The notes under the pieces are model-generated. The model did not search any database. It was given only the letters and a program-made list of their open reading frames with translations, and was not told where the DNA came from. Source: Micromonospora lutea (GTDB taxonomy: Bacteria > Actinomycetota > Actinomycetes > Mycobacteriales > Micromonosporaceae). Taken from it: DNA of 64,000 nucleotides. The number at the start of each line of letters is the position of its first letter. The first letter of the stretch is position 1. A program made the position numbers and the translations under genes. Positions 1 through 11,482 of the stretch are shown piece by piece. The DNA lies in contig NZ_BOPB01000003.1 in assembly GCF_016863535.1 (NCBI RefSeq), positions 173,451 through 237,450 of the forward strand. The letters run 5' to 3'.

Positions 1-770
<770 letters not shown>

Positions 771-1024
771 CTCAGTCTCTCCCCGTGTCCACGTCCGTGC
801 CGTGTCCGCCGGCCAGTTGCGCCGGTGACAAACAGCTTGGCGGTCGGGGCGTAAAACGGGAGTGAGGCGATCGGGGAACCGACAGTTGCTGAGTCGGCAC
901 TCGGTGGCGTGGTGCTCCAGCATGTCGACGGCCTCGGCTTGTCGATGCCGGTTACCGTGCCAGCGGTCGGCCGTCGGGCCGACGTAACCGCCCGGATGCG
1001 GGCGATCGAGCGACGGAGGAAATC
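771..1024. promoter_or_regulatory. Divergent intergenic region between the sigma factor and spo0M
   Basis: 254 bp between two divergent genes, so it should hold both promoters. A GACGGAGGA ribosome site sits just before the GTG of spo0M. I see no operator I can name. The track of short frames here has no plausible gene. Confidence 0.5.
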
Positions 1025-1813
1025 GTGGTCTTCAAACGGCTCATGCAGGCGATGGGAGTTGGCGGTCCGTCGGTGGAGACGGTGCTGTCGAATCCGAACT
1101 GCCGGCCGGGCGGCCACCTGGAGGGCAGCATCGCGGTCACCGGCGGCGACCACGCGGTCGACGTGTCCTACGTCGCCCTGGGGCTGCTCACCCGGGTGGA
1201 GGTGGAGAGCGGCGACAACGAGTACGTCACCAACCAGGAGTTCCAGCGCCAGCAGGTCACCGGCCCGTTCCGGCTGGAGGCGGGGCAACGCTACGACGTT
1301 CCGTTCCGGTTCGAGGTGCCGTGGGAAACCCCGCTCACCGAGCTGTACGGGCAGCACCTGCACGGGATGACCATGGGTCTGCGTACCGAGTTGGAGGTTG
1401 CCCGCGCCGTCGACAAGGGTGACCTGGACGCCGTGGCGGTGCATCCGTTGCCGGCCCAGGAGCGCCTGCTGGAGGCGCTGCTACGGCTCGGTTTCCGGTT
1501 CGCGCGAGCCGACGTGGAGCGCGGGCACATCTACGGTGTCCACCAGACGTTGCCGTTCTACCAGGAGATCGAGTTCTACCCGCCACCGCAGTACGCGGGC
1601 GCGATGAAGCAGCTGGAGGTCACCTTCGTCACCGACCCCCGGCAGGTGCAGGTGGTGCTGGAGCTGGACAAGCGCGGCGGGCTGTTCACCGAGGGCCGCG
1701 ACGTCTTCGGCCGCTTCTCCGTGGAGCATGCCTCGGCGGCCACGACCGACCTGGCCGCCCAGCTCGACGGCTGGCTGCGTCAGTCGCTGCAACGCCGCGG
1801 CCTCTTCGGCTGA
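1025..1813 (+). CDS. spo0M: Sporulation-control protein Spo0M family
   Basis: 262-residue arrestin-like protein of the Spo0M family. Typical features are the opening [14 protein letters not shown], the segment [16 protein letters not shown] near residues 26-41, and a C-terminal half with EIEFYPPP and the GLFTEGRD motif. Spo0M was defined in Bacillus as a modulator of sporulation and is widespread in actinobacteria, where its exact role is unsettled. The GTG start at 1025 is supported by GGAGG 6-10 bp upstream. It is convergent with dtd, with a strong hairpin in the 52-bp gap. The cytoplasmic location is inferred from the lack of a signal peptide. Confidence 0.88.
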   Translation: MVFKRLMQAMGVGGPSVETVLSNPNCRPGGHLEGSIAVTGGDHAVDVSYVALGLLTRVEVESGDNEYVTNQEFQRQQVTGPFRLEAGQRYDVPFRFEVPWETPLTELYGQHLHGMTMGLRTELEVARAVDKGDLDAVAVHPLPAQERLLEALLRLGFRFARADVERGHIYGVHQTLPFYQEIEFYPPPQYAGAMKQLEVTFVTDPRQVQVVLELDKRGGLFTEGRDVFGRFSVEHASAATTDLAAQLDGWLRQSLQRRGLFG

Positions 1814-1834
1814 TCTCCGTCCCGCGTCGTGGTC

Positions 1835-1857
1835 GGTGCCGGTCGCTGACCGGCACC
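1835..1857. terminator. Bidirectional hairpin between spo0M and dtd
   Basis: Perfect 10-bp stem GGTGCCGGTC / GACCGGCACC (1835-1844 and 1848-1857) with a 3-nt loop, lying between two convergent genes. There is no U-run, as is common for actinobacterial terminators. Confidence 0.65.
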
Positions 1858-1865
1858 TGGTGGCG

Positions 1866-2288
1866 TCAGAGGTCGAGGAGGATGGTCCGGGGACCGACGT
1901 TCACGCTCTCCACCAGCATGTGTGCGCGGAACCGGCCGGTCGCGACCGTCGCGCCACGCTGGCGCAGCGCCCGGATCATCTCCTCGATCAGCGGCTCCGC
2001 CACCTGCGCGGGTGCGGCAGCGGTCCAGGTCGGCCGGCGTCCCTTGCGGGCGTCGCCGTAGAGGGTGAACTGACTGACCACGAGGATCGGCGCGGCGATG
2101 TCCGCCGCTGATCGCTCGTCATCCAGGATGCGTAGCTCGTACACCTTGCGGGCCATCGTCCGGGCGATCTCCGGGGTGTCGGTGTGGGTCACCCCGAGCA
2201 GCACCAGCAGCCCGTCGTCGACCGCGCCGACCACCTCGCCGTCGACGGTCACGCTGGCCCGGCCGACGGTCTGCACCACCGCCCGCAT
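1866..2288 (-). CDS. dtd: D-aminoacyl-tRNA deacylase
   Basis: 140 residues, the usual Dtd length. The enzyme hydrolyses D-amino acids (and mischarged glycine) from tRNA. The family block [15 protein letters not shown] spans residues 72-86, and the C-terminal NVGPRTI holds the Gly-cisPro motif at about 132-133. The ATG at 2288 overlaps the stop of the upstream methyltransferase in an ATGA, so the two are probably translationally coupled. Identification is secure. Confidence 0.96.
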   Translation of the reverse strand: MRAVVQTVGRASVTVDGEVVGAVDDGLLVLLGVTHTDTPEIARTMARKVYELRILDDERSAADIAAPILVVSQFTLYGDARKGRRPTWTAAAPAQVAEPLIEEMIRALRQRGATVATGRFRAHMLVESVNVGPRTILLDL

Positions 2289-3757
2289 CAGGCGACCACC
2301 GGCGTGATGAAGCCCCGCTCCACCAGGTGCGCCACGATCGGCCCGGCCGCCTCGGCCAACTCCTCGGTGGCCACGTCGTGGGCGGCGGCGAGCAGCGCCA
2401 GTTGGTCCCGCAGCGGCAACCGTCCGTCAGCTCCGCCGACCAGGGCCAGCACCAGCGGGTCGATCTCCTCGCTCCAGCGCAGCCCGTCGGGCATGGCGAG
2501 AACCTGCCGGTCCACCGCCCAACCGTCGGAGCCCATCGTCGCCTCCTGACGCAGTTGGAGCCCATCGGCGGCCCGGTAACGCGTGGCCAGCAGGCTGGCG
2601 GTGTCGCGTCCGCGCAGCCAGTCCTGCCGGTCGAACCATTCGGCGATCCGATCGCCCATCGGTGGCTGCACCCGTTGGCGCAGGTCCTCCACCCGTAGCA
2701 CCGGGTCGTCGCGGTCGCTCCGGCGCAGGGAGACGATGCCGAAGCCGATCGCCTCCACCTTGTGCGCATCGAACCAGTCGAGCCAGTCGGCCATCCGCTG
2801 CGGGTCGGTGCTCTCCCCGACGTCGGTCAGCCACAGGTTGACGTACGCCATGGGGTCGGCGACCTCGCGCTGGATGACCCAGGCATCCAGGCCGGTGCCG
2901 GCGAACCAGCCGGCGACCCGCTCGCCCCAGTCCTCGCCGGCCACCTGCACCCAGTTGGCGAGGTACTGCATGGTGCCGCCCTCGGTGAGCAGTCCCGGGG
3001 CGGCGGCGGCCAGCTCGGCCCCGATGGCGTCGCCGACCCGGCCGGAGTCCCGATAGACGTGGGTGGTGGTGCCGGGCCCGACCACGAAGGGCGGGTTGCT
3101 CACCACGAGGTCGAACCGACGGCCGGCGACCGGGGCCACCATGTCACCGCGGAGCAGCTCCCAATCCTGACCGTTGAGTGCGGCGGTGGTGGCGGCGAAA
3201 CGCAGCGCACGCCGGGACACGTCGGTGGCGGTGACCCGCCGCGCGTGGGTGCCCAGGTGCAGCGCCTGCACGCCCGAACCGGTGCCCAGATCGAGTGCGG
3301 TGTCCACCGGTCGCCGTACCGCGGCGCCGATCATCGTCTGCGTCGCCCCGCCGATGCCGAGCACGTGTTCGGCATGCAACGGGCGGCCGGGGCGGGCGCT
3401 GGCCGGCACGTCCGCGATGACCCACCAGTCGTCGCCGTACGGCTCCAGGTCCAGTCCCATCCGCAGCCCGTCGTCGTGCCGTTCGACAAGTCCCGCGGCG
3501 AGCGCATCGGTGAGCGGTAGCGGCGCCAGCGCGGCGGCGACCGCCGCTTCCGGCTCGGTCTGCTCGCAGATGAACACCCGGATCAGGGTGGCGAGAGGGT
3601 CCCGGTCGACGGTGGCCCGCAGCGCGGCCCGGAAGTCGTTGCGGGCGACCCCGCCGGTGGCCTGCGCGCCGAGCCGAGTGGCGATGCCGTTCGCGGTGAA
3701 GTCGGCCCGCGTCAACGCGGTCCGTAGCGCTTCGACGCCGGCGGGGGAGAGCAGCAT
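2288..3757 (-). CDS. Class I SAM-dependent methyltransferase (DUF7059-like N-terminal region)
   Basis: About 489 residues. The middle carries the SAM motif [14 protein letters not shown] and the catalytic VVSNPPFV motif of N-methyltransferases acting on planar amino groups, as in HemK/RsmC types. An N-terminal domain ([14 protein letters not shown] onward) and a C-terminal winged-helix-like region flank it. The substrate is unknown; an RNA or protein glutamine target is possible. I place the start at ATG 3757, where the conserved N-terminus begins; GTG 3772 and ATG 3823 are in-frame alternatives. The stop overlaps the dtd start by 1 bp. Confidence 0.82.
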   Translation of the reverse strand: MLLSPAGVEALRTALTRADFTANGIATRLGAQATGGVARNDFRAALRATVDRDPLATLIRVFICEQTEPEAAVAAALAPLPLTDALAAGLVERHDDGLRMGLDLEPYGDDWWVIADVPASARPGRPLHAEHVLGIGGATQTMIGAAVRRPVDTALDLGTGSGVQALHLGTHARRVTATDVSRRALRFAATTAALNGQDWELLRGDMVAPVAGRRFDLVVSNPPFVVGPGTTTHVYRDSGRVGDAIGAELAAAAPGLLTEGGTMQYLANWVQVAGEDWGERVAGWFAGTGLDAWVIQREVADPMAYVNLWLTDVGESTDPQRMADWLDWFDAHKVEAIGFGIVSLRRSDRDDPVLRVEDLRQRVQPPMGDRIAEWFDRQDWLRGRDTASLLATRYRAADGLQLRQEATMGSDGWAVDRQVLAMPDGLRWSEEIDPLVLALVGGADGRLPLRDQLALLAAAHDVATEELAEAAGPIVAHLVERGFITPVVA

Positions 3758-3949
3758 GTCGTGTCCGTCCACACCGTCATCCTGCCTGGTGACACCGGGT
3801 CGAGAGGGCACCGCCCGTGACATTGGAAATCGATCGACGAACATCTCTGTCATATTTGTCGATCTAACGCTAGCATCTCTCCAACTCAAGTCCAGGGTGC
3901 GGACCGCCCGGCCAGAAGCCCGGTCGGCCGCCCAGGTAAGGGAGGCACC

Positions 3950-5170
<1,221 letters not shown>

Positions 5171-5182
5171 CCTGACCCGAAC

Positions 5183-5220
5183 CGGCCCGGCGGACCGATC
5201 GACACCGATCCGCCGGGCCG
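5183..5220. terminator. Hairpin after the subtilase gene
   Basis: 12-bp perfect stem CGGCCCGGCGGA (5183-5194) / TCCGCCGGGCCG (5209-5220), between the convergent subtilase and ABC ATPase genes. Likely terminates both directions. Confidence 0.75.
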
Positions 5221-5254
5221 CTTCGCGCCGGTGCCGTGCGGTGCGCGCCGGACC

Positions 5255-6328
5255 TCACCCGGCCAACCGCGCCGGAGTGGGCGCCGGAGGGCGCACCGGC
5301 GGGTCGGTCGGGAAGGCCCGGGCCGCGCCCTGCACGCGTACGGTCACCTCGCCCCCCAGGACCACGGCGGCATCGCCGTCGAGGATCCGGGCGGTGATGT
5401 GGGTGCCGTCGGGCAGACCGAGACCGACCAGGGCGTCGTGGCCGTGGAAGTCGTGGCGCAGGACGGTCGCGGTGACGCCCTCGGTGCCGGTCGTGAGGCG
5501 CACCTGTTCGGGACGCACCAGCACGGTGACCGAACCGTCGGGCACCGCACCGGTGAGCGGTACCAGACCCAGCGCGGTCCGCGCGGTGCCCTGCTCGACG
5601 ACCGCCGGCAGCAGCACCGCGTCGCCGACGAACTCGGCGACCCAGAGGTTGACCGGCTCGCGGTACACCGAGGCCGGTGCCGCGGCCTGTACCACCCGTC
5701 CCGCGCGGAGCACCACCACCTGGTCGGCTACCGACAGCGCCTCGCCCTGGTCATGGGTCACGATCACACCGGTCGCGCCGTCAGCCCGCAGCGCCTCGCG
5801 CACGTCGTGGCGCAACCCCGCGCGCAGGCTCGCGTCGAGGGCGCTGAACGGTTCGTCCAGCAGCACCACCGACGGACGGGGCGCCAGGGCGCGAGCAACC
5901 GCCACCCGCTGTTGCTGCCCGCCGGAGAGCTGATGCGGCATGCGAGCGCCGAGCCCGGCGAGCCCCACCAGTGCCAGCACCTCCTCGATCCGGCCGGACC
6001 GTCGGGCCGCCCGGTCCAGGCCGTAACCGATGTTGTCCGTCACGCTCAGGTGCGGGAAGAGGGCACCCTCCTGCGGCACCACCGCGATGTTGCGTCGGTG
6101 CGTCGGAAGGTGCCGCCTGCCGCCCGCGACCAGGACGCCGTCGATGCGGATCTCCCCGGCGTCCAGCCGCTCGAATCCGGCCAGGCAGCGCAGCAGGGTG
6201 GTCTTGCCACAGCCCGACGGGCCGAGTACGGCGGTCAGTTGGCCAGACGGTACGCGGAGATCGACCCCGGCGAGGGCATTCACCTGGCCATACCGCTTGA
6301 TCAGGCCATTGACCACGACCTCACTCAT
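5255..6328 (-). CDS. Iron(III)-type ABC transporter ATP-binding protein (FbpC-like)
   Basis: 357-residue ABC ATPase that energises the importer encoded just upstream. Walker A GPSGCGKT at about 36-43, Q-loop Q86, signature LSGGQ at 134-138, Walker B VVLLDEP at 154-160 and switch H192 are all intact. The last ~120 residues form a TOBE-like regulatory domain, as in FbpC/PotA ATPases. ATG 6328 has GGAGGGCGAC directly upstream. It is third in an operon with the permease (43-bp gap) and the binding protein. Substrate (ferric iron) is inferred from the binding protein and the iron box. Confidence 0.92.
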   Translation of the reverse strand: MSEVVVNGLIKRYGQVNALAGVDLRVPSGQLTAVLGPSGCGKTTLLRCLAGFERLDAGEIRIDGVLVAGGRRHLPTHRRNIAVVPQEGALFPHLSVTDNIGYGLDRAARRSGRIEEVLALVGLAGLGARMPHQLSGGQQQRVAVARALAPRPSVVLLDEPFSALDASLRAGLRHDVREALRADGATGVIVTHDQGEALSVADQVVVLRAGRVVQAAAPASVYREPVNLWVAEFVGDAVLLPAVVEQGTARTALGLVPLTGAVPDGSVTVLVRPEQVRLTTGTEGVTATVLRHDFHGHDALVGLGLPDGTHITARILDGDAAVVLGGEVTVRVQGAARAFPTDPPVRPPAPTPARLAG

Positions 6329-6371
6329 GTCGCCCTCCGCTTCGCTGCGTTCCGGCCCGGCTGACCCTCGC

Positions 6372-7925
6372 TCATGACCGCTTCTCCTTGTCGAGCAGCC
6401 CGCTGCGGGCGACCAGCAACCAGGTGGGCAGGGCCGAGATCACCACCAGCAACACGGCATAGGGTGCCGCTGCGGCGTAGGCACCGACTGCCGTGCTGGT
6501 CCACAACTCGGTCGCCAGGGTGTCCGTTCCGGTGGGACGCAGCAGCAGGGTGGCGGGCAGTTCCTTCATGCCGGTGAGGAAGACCAGCGCCGCACCGGCG
6601 CCGATGCCCGGCAGGATCAGCGGCAGGGTCACCGTGCGGAGGACCGTCCACGGCCCGCGACCGAGTGAGCGGGCCACCTCCTCCAGCCGGGCGGAGGACT
6701 GGGCGGCGGCGCTGGCCACCGCGCCGACCGCCAGCGGCAGGAACAGCGTGGCGTACGCCAGGGCCAGCAACCACCGCGTCTGATAGAGCGGGTACGCCAC
6801 ATTGATGCCGAAGAAGATCAGTGAGAGCCCGACGACCACACCGGGCAGCGCGTGACCGAGGTACGCCAGCCGGTCCAGTGCGGTGGTCAGTGGGCCCGGG
6901 GCGCGGGCCGCGAGCAGGCCGAGGGGCAGCGCCAGCACCATGGTCAAGGCGGCACCGGCCAGCGACACGGTCAGGGAGTTACCGGCTGCGGCGAGCACCT
7001 CGGGCAGGGCCCCAGGACGGGACGTGCCGGCGGCGAGCCGCCGTCCCAAACTGACCGCCGGTACACCCAACGCCAGTACGGCGACAGCTACCAGGGCGGA
7101 CACGGCCGGCCAGCGGGCCGCACCGAGCGACAACCGGGGTACCGGACGGCGCGCGCCGGACAGCCCTGCGTACTGGGCTCCGCGGCGACGCGTGGCGGTC
7201 TCGCCGGTCAGCAGCAGCACGGTCAGCGCGACCAGCACGCTGGAGAGCACCAGCGCCCCGGTGCGGTCGAAGCCCAGTTCGAGGGCGACGAAGATGGCTC
7301 GGGTGAAGGTCTCCGCGCGCAGGATGGAGACCGCGCCGAAGTCGGAGAGCACGTACAGCGCCACCAGCAACGCCCCGGCGGCGGTGGCCGGCCGGATCTG
7401 TCGCAACGTGACGGCGGTGAAGGTGCGCCACCCGCCGCGCCCCAGGGACCGGGACACCTCCTCCTGGGCGGGGTCCGCGCCGCGCAGTGCTGCGGCCACC
7501 GGCAGCAGCACGTACGGGTAGGAGCAGAGGGTGAGCACCAGGGCCGCCGGCCAGAACCCCGCCAGCCGGGGTGCCGTGGAGACCCAGGCGAACGCGGCGA
7601 TGTAGGTGGGGACCGCCAGCGGTAGCGCTGCCAGCACGGCGAACAGTCGTCGTCCGGGAAGGTCGGTACGGGTGACCAGGAAGGCGGTGCCGACGCCGAG
7701 CAGTACGCAGGCGACAGTGACCACGCCGGCCAGCCCGAGACTGCGTAGGGCGAGCAGACCGACCCGCTCGGTCCAGAGTTCGGCGGCGATCCGGTCCCCA
7801 CCGGCCTCCACGGTGCGTACCCCGAGGTAGGCAAGCGGGATCAGGGCGACGGCCACGGCTGCGGCGGAAGCGGCCAGCAGCGCCGGACGAGGGGTCAGTT
7901 TCCGTAGCCGGCCGGAGACGACCAA
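6372..7925 (-). CDS. Iron(III)-type ABC transporter permease, two-domain (FbpB-like)
   Basis: 517-residue integral membrane protein with two homologous permease halves fused in one chain. Each half has an EAA loop that contacts the ATPase: EEVSRSLG at about 155-162 and EEVARSLG at about 415-422. About 12 hydrophobic segments are visible. This double-permease form is typical of FbpB/CysTW-like ferric importers. The start is uncertain: TTG 7925 has no clear ribosome site, and the reading frame extends a little upstream without ATG or GTG. It sits 47 bp after the binding-protein gene. Confidence 0.9.
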   Translation of the reverse strand: MVVSGRLRKLTPRPALLAASAAAVAVALIPLAYLGVRTVEAGGDRIAAELWTERVGLLALRSLGLAGVVTVACVLLGVGTAFLVTRTDLPGRRLFAVLAALPLAVPTYIAAFAWVSTAPRLAGFWPAALVLTLCSYPYVLLPVAAALRGADPAQEEVSRSLGRGGWRTFTAVTLRQIRPATAAGALLVALYVLSDFGAVSILRAETFTRAIFVALELGFDRTGALVLSSVLVALTVLLLTGETATRRRGAQYAGLSGARRPVPRLSLGAARWPAVSALVAVAVLALGVPAVSLGRRLAAGTSRPGALPEVLAAAGNSLTVSLAGAALTMVLALPLGLLAARAPGPLTTALDRLAYLGHALPGVVVGLSLIFFGINVAYPLYQTRWLLALAYATLFLPLAVGAVASAAAQSSARLEEVARSLGRGPWTVLRTVTLPLILPGIGAGAALVFLTGMKELPATLLLRPTGTDTLATELWTSTAVGAYAAAAPYAVLLVVISALPTWLLVARSGLLDKEKRS

Positions 7926-7972
7926 CAGGGCCGACCGGATGCCGGGCGGCCCTGCGGTGGTCGACGGAGTGG

Positions 7973-9028
7973 TCAGGGGACCAGCCCCGAATTCTTGATC
8001 ATGGTGACGGTGGCGTCCAGCGTGTCGAGGTCGTTCAGATCGACCTCGGGCACCGACAGGTCGGCCAGCGGCGGTACGTAGGCCGGTCCCGGCACACCGG
8101 AGATCACCGGGTACTCGAACGTCTGCTCGGCGAAATAGGCCTGCGATTCCGCACTGAGCAGGAAGTCCACGAACCGTTGCACGTCCGGGTCGCTGGCGGC
8201 ACGGTTGAGCACGCCCACGCCGGCCACGTTGACCAACGCACCGGTGTCCCCGCCGGGGAAGAAGTGCACCTTGGCCTTGAGCTCCTCCGGGGTGGTGCCC
8301 TGCTCCTTGGCGATCTCCCCGAGGTAGTAGTGGTTGACCAGGCCGACCGCGACGATGCCGCTGTTCACGTCCTCGACGATCTTGCCGTTGCCGTCGCGGA
8401 TCTGCGGATCGTTGGCCCGGAGCCCGGCCAGGAACTCCTCGGCCCGGGCGTCACCGTGCTGTACCCGGATCGCGGTCACGAACGCCTGGAACGAGGCGTT
8501 GGTCGGGGCCAGGGCGACCTTTCCCTTCCAGGCCGGATCGACCAGGTCGAAGACGGACTTCGGCAACTGGTCGGTCGGGACCAGATCCGGGTTGTGGACC
8601 AGGACCCGCGCCCGGGCGCTCACGCCGACCCACTGGCCGGTGCCGGCCCGGTAGGTCTGCGGCACCTGGGACGTGGTCGCCTCGGGCAGCGTGCTGAACA
8701 TTCCGCGCTTGGCGACGGTGCCGAGTGCGCCCGCGTCCTGCGCGAAGAACACGTCGGCCGGGGACCTGTCGCCCTCCTCGACGAGCTGGGCGGCGAGCTG
8801 CGCGGTGCTGGCGTACCGCGGCTGCACGGTGATGCCGGTCTGCGCGGTGAACTTCTCCAGCAGCGGCTCGACCAACTTCTCACTGCGTCCGCTGTAGACG
8901 GTGATCTGCTTGTCGCCCTGTTCGTCGGAGCCAGCTTTCTCGTCTCCGCCGGAACCACAGGCGGCCAAGCCGAGAACGAGCAGGCTGGCGGTGAGCAACG
9001 CGCTCGTGGCGCGATGGGTGACTGGCAC
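7973..9028 (-). CDS. Ferric iron ABC transporter substrate-binding lipoprotein (FbpA/FutA-like)
   Basis: 351-residue extracytoplasmic solute-binding protein. The N-terminus is a lipoprotein signal with lipobox LAAC at about residue 24. The mature part opens with ITVYSGRSEKLVEPLLEKF, the family hallmark of iron-binding FbpA/FutA proteins. The GNKIVEDVNSGIVAVGLVNHYYL region and a paired-Tyr segment fit a ferric ligand. GTG 9028 is preceded by GAGGGG. It is first in the importer operon, and an iron-regulator box lies 39-57 bp upstream. Confidence 0.93.
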   Translation of the reverse strand: MPVTHRATSALLTASLLVLGLAACGSGGDEKAGSDEQGDKQITVYSGRSEKLVEPLLEKFTAQTGITVQPRYASTAQLAAQLVEEGDRSPADVFFAQDAGALGTVAKRGMFSTLPEATTSQVPQTYRAGTGQWVGVSARARVLVHNPDLVPTDQLPKSVFDLVDPAWKGKVALAPTNASFQAFVTAIRVQHGDARAEEFLAGLRANDPQIRDGNGKIVEDVNSGIVAVGLVNHYYLGEIAKEQGTTPEELKAKVHFFPGGDTGALVNVAGVGVLNRAASDPDVQRFVDFLLSAESQAYFAEQTFEYPVISGVPGPAYVPPLADLSVPEVDLNDLDTLDATVTMIKNSGLVP

Positions 9029-9066
9029 GGTGAACCCCTCTTCCGGTCAGGACGACCGACGGGAAG

Positions 9067-9085
9067 TTAGCACAGCCTAACCAAA
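9067..9085 (-). promoter_or_regulatory. IdeR/DmdR-type iron box upstream of the ferric importer
   Basis: On the minus strand this 19-mer reads TTTGGTTAGGCTGTGCTAA. It matches 15 of 19 positions of the DtxR/IdeR consensus TTAGGTTAGGCTAACCTAA, with the left half best conserved. It lies 39 bp upstream of the binding-protein start, where an iron-loaded repressor would block transcription. Confidence 0.78.
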
Positions 9086-9146
9086 GTTGGCATCGAGATG
9101 GGTGGCGGATCACGCCCTACCCTCGACGACCAGGCAGGATGTGGGC

Positions 9147-9725
9147 ATGACGCTCGTACTGCCCATTGACCCGGAGGCGAACCGGCTGCTGATCCGCGAT
9201 CCGCTGGCCCTGCTGATCGGGATGGTGCTCGACCAACAGGTCCCGATGGAGAAGGCGTTCTCTTCGCCGTACGTGCTCGTCGAGCGGCTCGGCCACGACC
9301 TGGACGCCCGGGAGTTGGCCGAGTACGACCCGGAAGCCCTGGTGGCGATCTTCGCCCGACCGCCCGCGCTGCACCGGTTTCCCAAGGCGATGGCGGCCCG
9401 CGTACAGGAGGTGTGCCGGGTGTTGGTCGAGCGCTACGACGGCGACGCCGCCCACCTGTGGGCGGGCCTGGAAGACGGCCGTGAGCTGCTCAAGCGGATC
9501 ACCGCCCTGCCCGGATTTGGCCGGCAGAAGGCACAGATCTTCATCGCGCTGCTCGGCAAGCGGTTCGAGGTGCGGCCGCCGGGCTGGCGGGAGGCGGCCG
9601 GCGACTACGGCGATCCGGATGCCCACCGGTCCGTCGCCGATGTCACCGATGCCCAGTCACTGCGCCTGGTTCGGGAGTACAAACAGCAGATGAAGGCGGT
9701 GAAGGCGGGCGCGGGCGGGGGCTGA
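9147..9725 (+). CDS. HhH-GPD-type base excision DNA repair protein
   Basis: 192-residue helix-hairpin-helix glycosylase-like protein. The N-terminal IGMVLDQQVPMEKAF segment is typical of the actinobacterial HhH-GPD subfamily, and the hairpin itself is ITALPGFGRQKAQIFIALLG at about 135-155. The usual catalytic Lys/Asp of endonuclease III is not obvious, so activity on damaged DNA is inferred from the fold. ATG 9147 is chosen over upstream in-frame codons because the conserved sequence starts there. The promoter region is shared back-to-back with the iron importer. Confidence 0.85.
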   Translation: MTLVLPIDPEANRLLIRDPLALLIGMVLDQQVPMEKAFSSPYVLVERLGHDLDARELAEYDPEALVAIFARPPALHRFPKAMAARVQEVCRVLVERYDGDAAHLWAGLEDGRELLKRITALPGFGRQKAQIFIALLGKRFEVRPPGWREAAGDYGDPDAHRSVADVTDAQSLRLVREYKQQMKAVKAGAGGG

Positions 9726-9761
9726 TCCGGGCCGCCTCCTACGACGGCAGGAGGGCGGTCG

Positions 9762-10988
9762 ATGGCAGCGCAGCGGGGCGGCGCGCTACTGCGTGGCGAG
9801 GTCGGATCGGCGCGGACCACCTTCCTGGAACTCTTTCTCGACCTGGCCCTGGTCTTCGCGCTGACCCGGGTGTCGGTGCGCTTCATCGACGAGGTCGAGC
9901 ACGGGTTGACCGTGATGGGCTTCCTGGAGGCCCTGCTCCTGTTCCTCGTCCTGTGGCACGTCTGGACATTGATCAACTGGGTCACCAGCCGGTACGAGCC
10001 GGACGCTCTGACGATCCAGTTCGTCGTGGTCGGGACGATGTTCTGCAGCCTGGTGATGGGGGTCACCCTGCCTCGGGCGTTCGAGGAGCGGGCGCTGCTG
10101 TTCGTGGTGGCGTACCTGGCGGCGGTGATCGTCCGCCCCGTGCTGATCGCCACCGCGCTGGGAAGGCATCCCCGTCGTAGCGTGCCGTGGCGGCTGGCCG
10201 CGTGGGCGGCTGCGGCCGGGGTGTTCTGGCTGGCCGGCGCGCTGGTCCCCGAGATGAGGTTCGGGCTGTGGGTCGTGGCCATCTCGATAGACATGGTCGG
10301 ATATCTACTGGGCTGGCCGGTGCCCGGTCTCGGCCGGGCGCCGGTCTCGGCCTGGCGGATCGCCGGGGAGCACATGGCGGAGCGCTACCAGCAGATCTTT
10401 CTCATCGCACTGGGTGAGACGATCCTGGTCATCGGGATCACCTACAGCGGCGAGGGATACGGGAAGCTGGCCGTGGCGGCCTTCACGGTGGCCTTCCTCA
10501 CCACCGCGCTGCTCTGGCGGATCTACTTCCACCGTGCCGGTCACCTGCTGACCGAGGCGCTTCGGATGGCCCGGTCGCCGGGCCGGCTCGGTGCGTCGAC
10601 ATCCAGCACCCATCTGGTGATGGTGCTCGGTGTCGTGCTCACCGGAGTGGGCTACGAGTTGGTCATCGTGAAGCCGTTCGATCGCGTCGAGCCGGCATGG
10701 TTGATCTTCATCGTCGGAGGTCCGGCCCTGTTCCTCCTGGGGCGGGTCCGTTTCGAGTATGAGATCTTCGCCCGGATCGCCCGCCGACGGTTGCTGATGG
10801 TGCTGGTGCTGGCCGGATCCGCGCCACTGCTTCTGCTCGGGACGCCGATGCTGGCTCTGTCCGTGGTCGCCGGTGGCTTGGCCGTGATCGCCCTCGTGGA
10901 CGGCTTGTACAGCCGGCGTCAGCCCATGGAAACGTCGGCGTCTCCACTGGCCTGGGACGATCACGGCCGCGTCGACTTCCCTACCTGA
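9762..10988 (+). CDS. Low temperature requirement protein A (LtrA) family membrane protein
   Basis: 408-residue polytopic membrane protein with about 10 hydrophobic segments. The N-terminus has the LtrA signature FLELFLDLALVFALTRV and the WTLINWVTSRYEPD region; ERYQQIFLIALGETILVIG in the middle is also diagnostic. LtrA was named for cold growth in Listeria, but the biochemical function is unknown. AGGAGGG lies 7 bp before ATG 9762. It is 37 bp after the HhH gene and may share its transcript. Confidence 0.9.
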   Translation: MAAQRGGALLRGEVGSARTTFLELFLDLALVFALTRVSVRFIDEVEHGLTVMGFLEALLLFLVLWHVWTLINWVTSRYEPDALTIQFVVVGTMFCSLVMGVTLPRAFEERALLFVVAYLAAVIVRPVLIATALGRHPRRSVPWRLAAWAAAAGVFWLAGALVPEMRFGLWVVAISIDMVGYLLGWPVPGLGRAPVSAWRIAGEHMAERYQQIFLIALGETILVIGITYSGEGYGKLAVAAFTVAFLTTALLWRIYFHRAGHLLTEALRMARSPGRLGASTSSTHLVMVLGVVLTGVGYELVIVKPFDRVEPAWLIFIVGGPALFLLGRVRFEYEIFARIARRRLLMVLVLAGSAPLLLLGTPMLALSVVAGGLAVIALVDGLYSRRQPMETSASPLAWDDHGRVDFPT

Positions 10989-11105
10989 CCCGCGCGCTGC
11001 GCTGCCGGGGCATCATGCCGAGCACACCAGGACGCAGGCCATATCTCGTCGGTCGCCCGGTCAGGGTGACAGGATGGGGGTGACCCCTCCGGAGGAGGTA
11101 CCACG

Positions 11106-11468
11106 GTGAAGCGTCAGGCGTACCAGCCGATCCTCATCACCGACGCGTCACGCAGCCAGGACGACCAACTGACCAGTCGGCAGCGGCGTTACGTCGTGAT
11201 GATGGGCATTCGCGTCGCCTGCGTGATCGTCGGCTCGATCCTGGTGGGCACCCGGGCACCCATGCTCTGGCTCTGGCTGCCCCTGGTCGCCCTGGGCAGC
11301 GTGGTCATCCCGTGGCTCGCGGTGCTGCTGGCCAACGACCGGCCGCCCAAGGAGCAGCACCGCCTCGCCAACCGCTTCTCGGCGCGTTCCGCCACGGAGG
11401 CGGCACCGCCTCCGATGAGCCTCGCCGCCGAGGAACGACCACACAAGATCATTGACGCCGAGCCCTGA
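11106..11468 (+). CDS. DUF3099 domain-containing membrane protein
   Basis: 120-residue protein with an N-terminal YQPILITDASRSQDDQLTSRQRRY segment and two transmembrane helices (about residues 33-50 and 55-76), the DUF3099 arrangement of actinobacteria. Function is unknown. The GTG start at 11106 follows a strong GGAGGAGG site. The C-terminus is Pro/Ala-rich and cytoplasmic by prediction. Confidence 0.88.
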   Translation: MKRQAYQPILITDASRSQDDQLTSRQRRYVVMMGIRVACVIVGSILVGTRAPMLWLWLPLVALGSVVIPWLAVLLANDRPPKEQHRLANRFSARSATEAAPPPMSLAAEERPHKIIDAEP

Positions 11469-11482
11469 TCCGTCGGCGCAGC

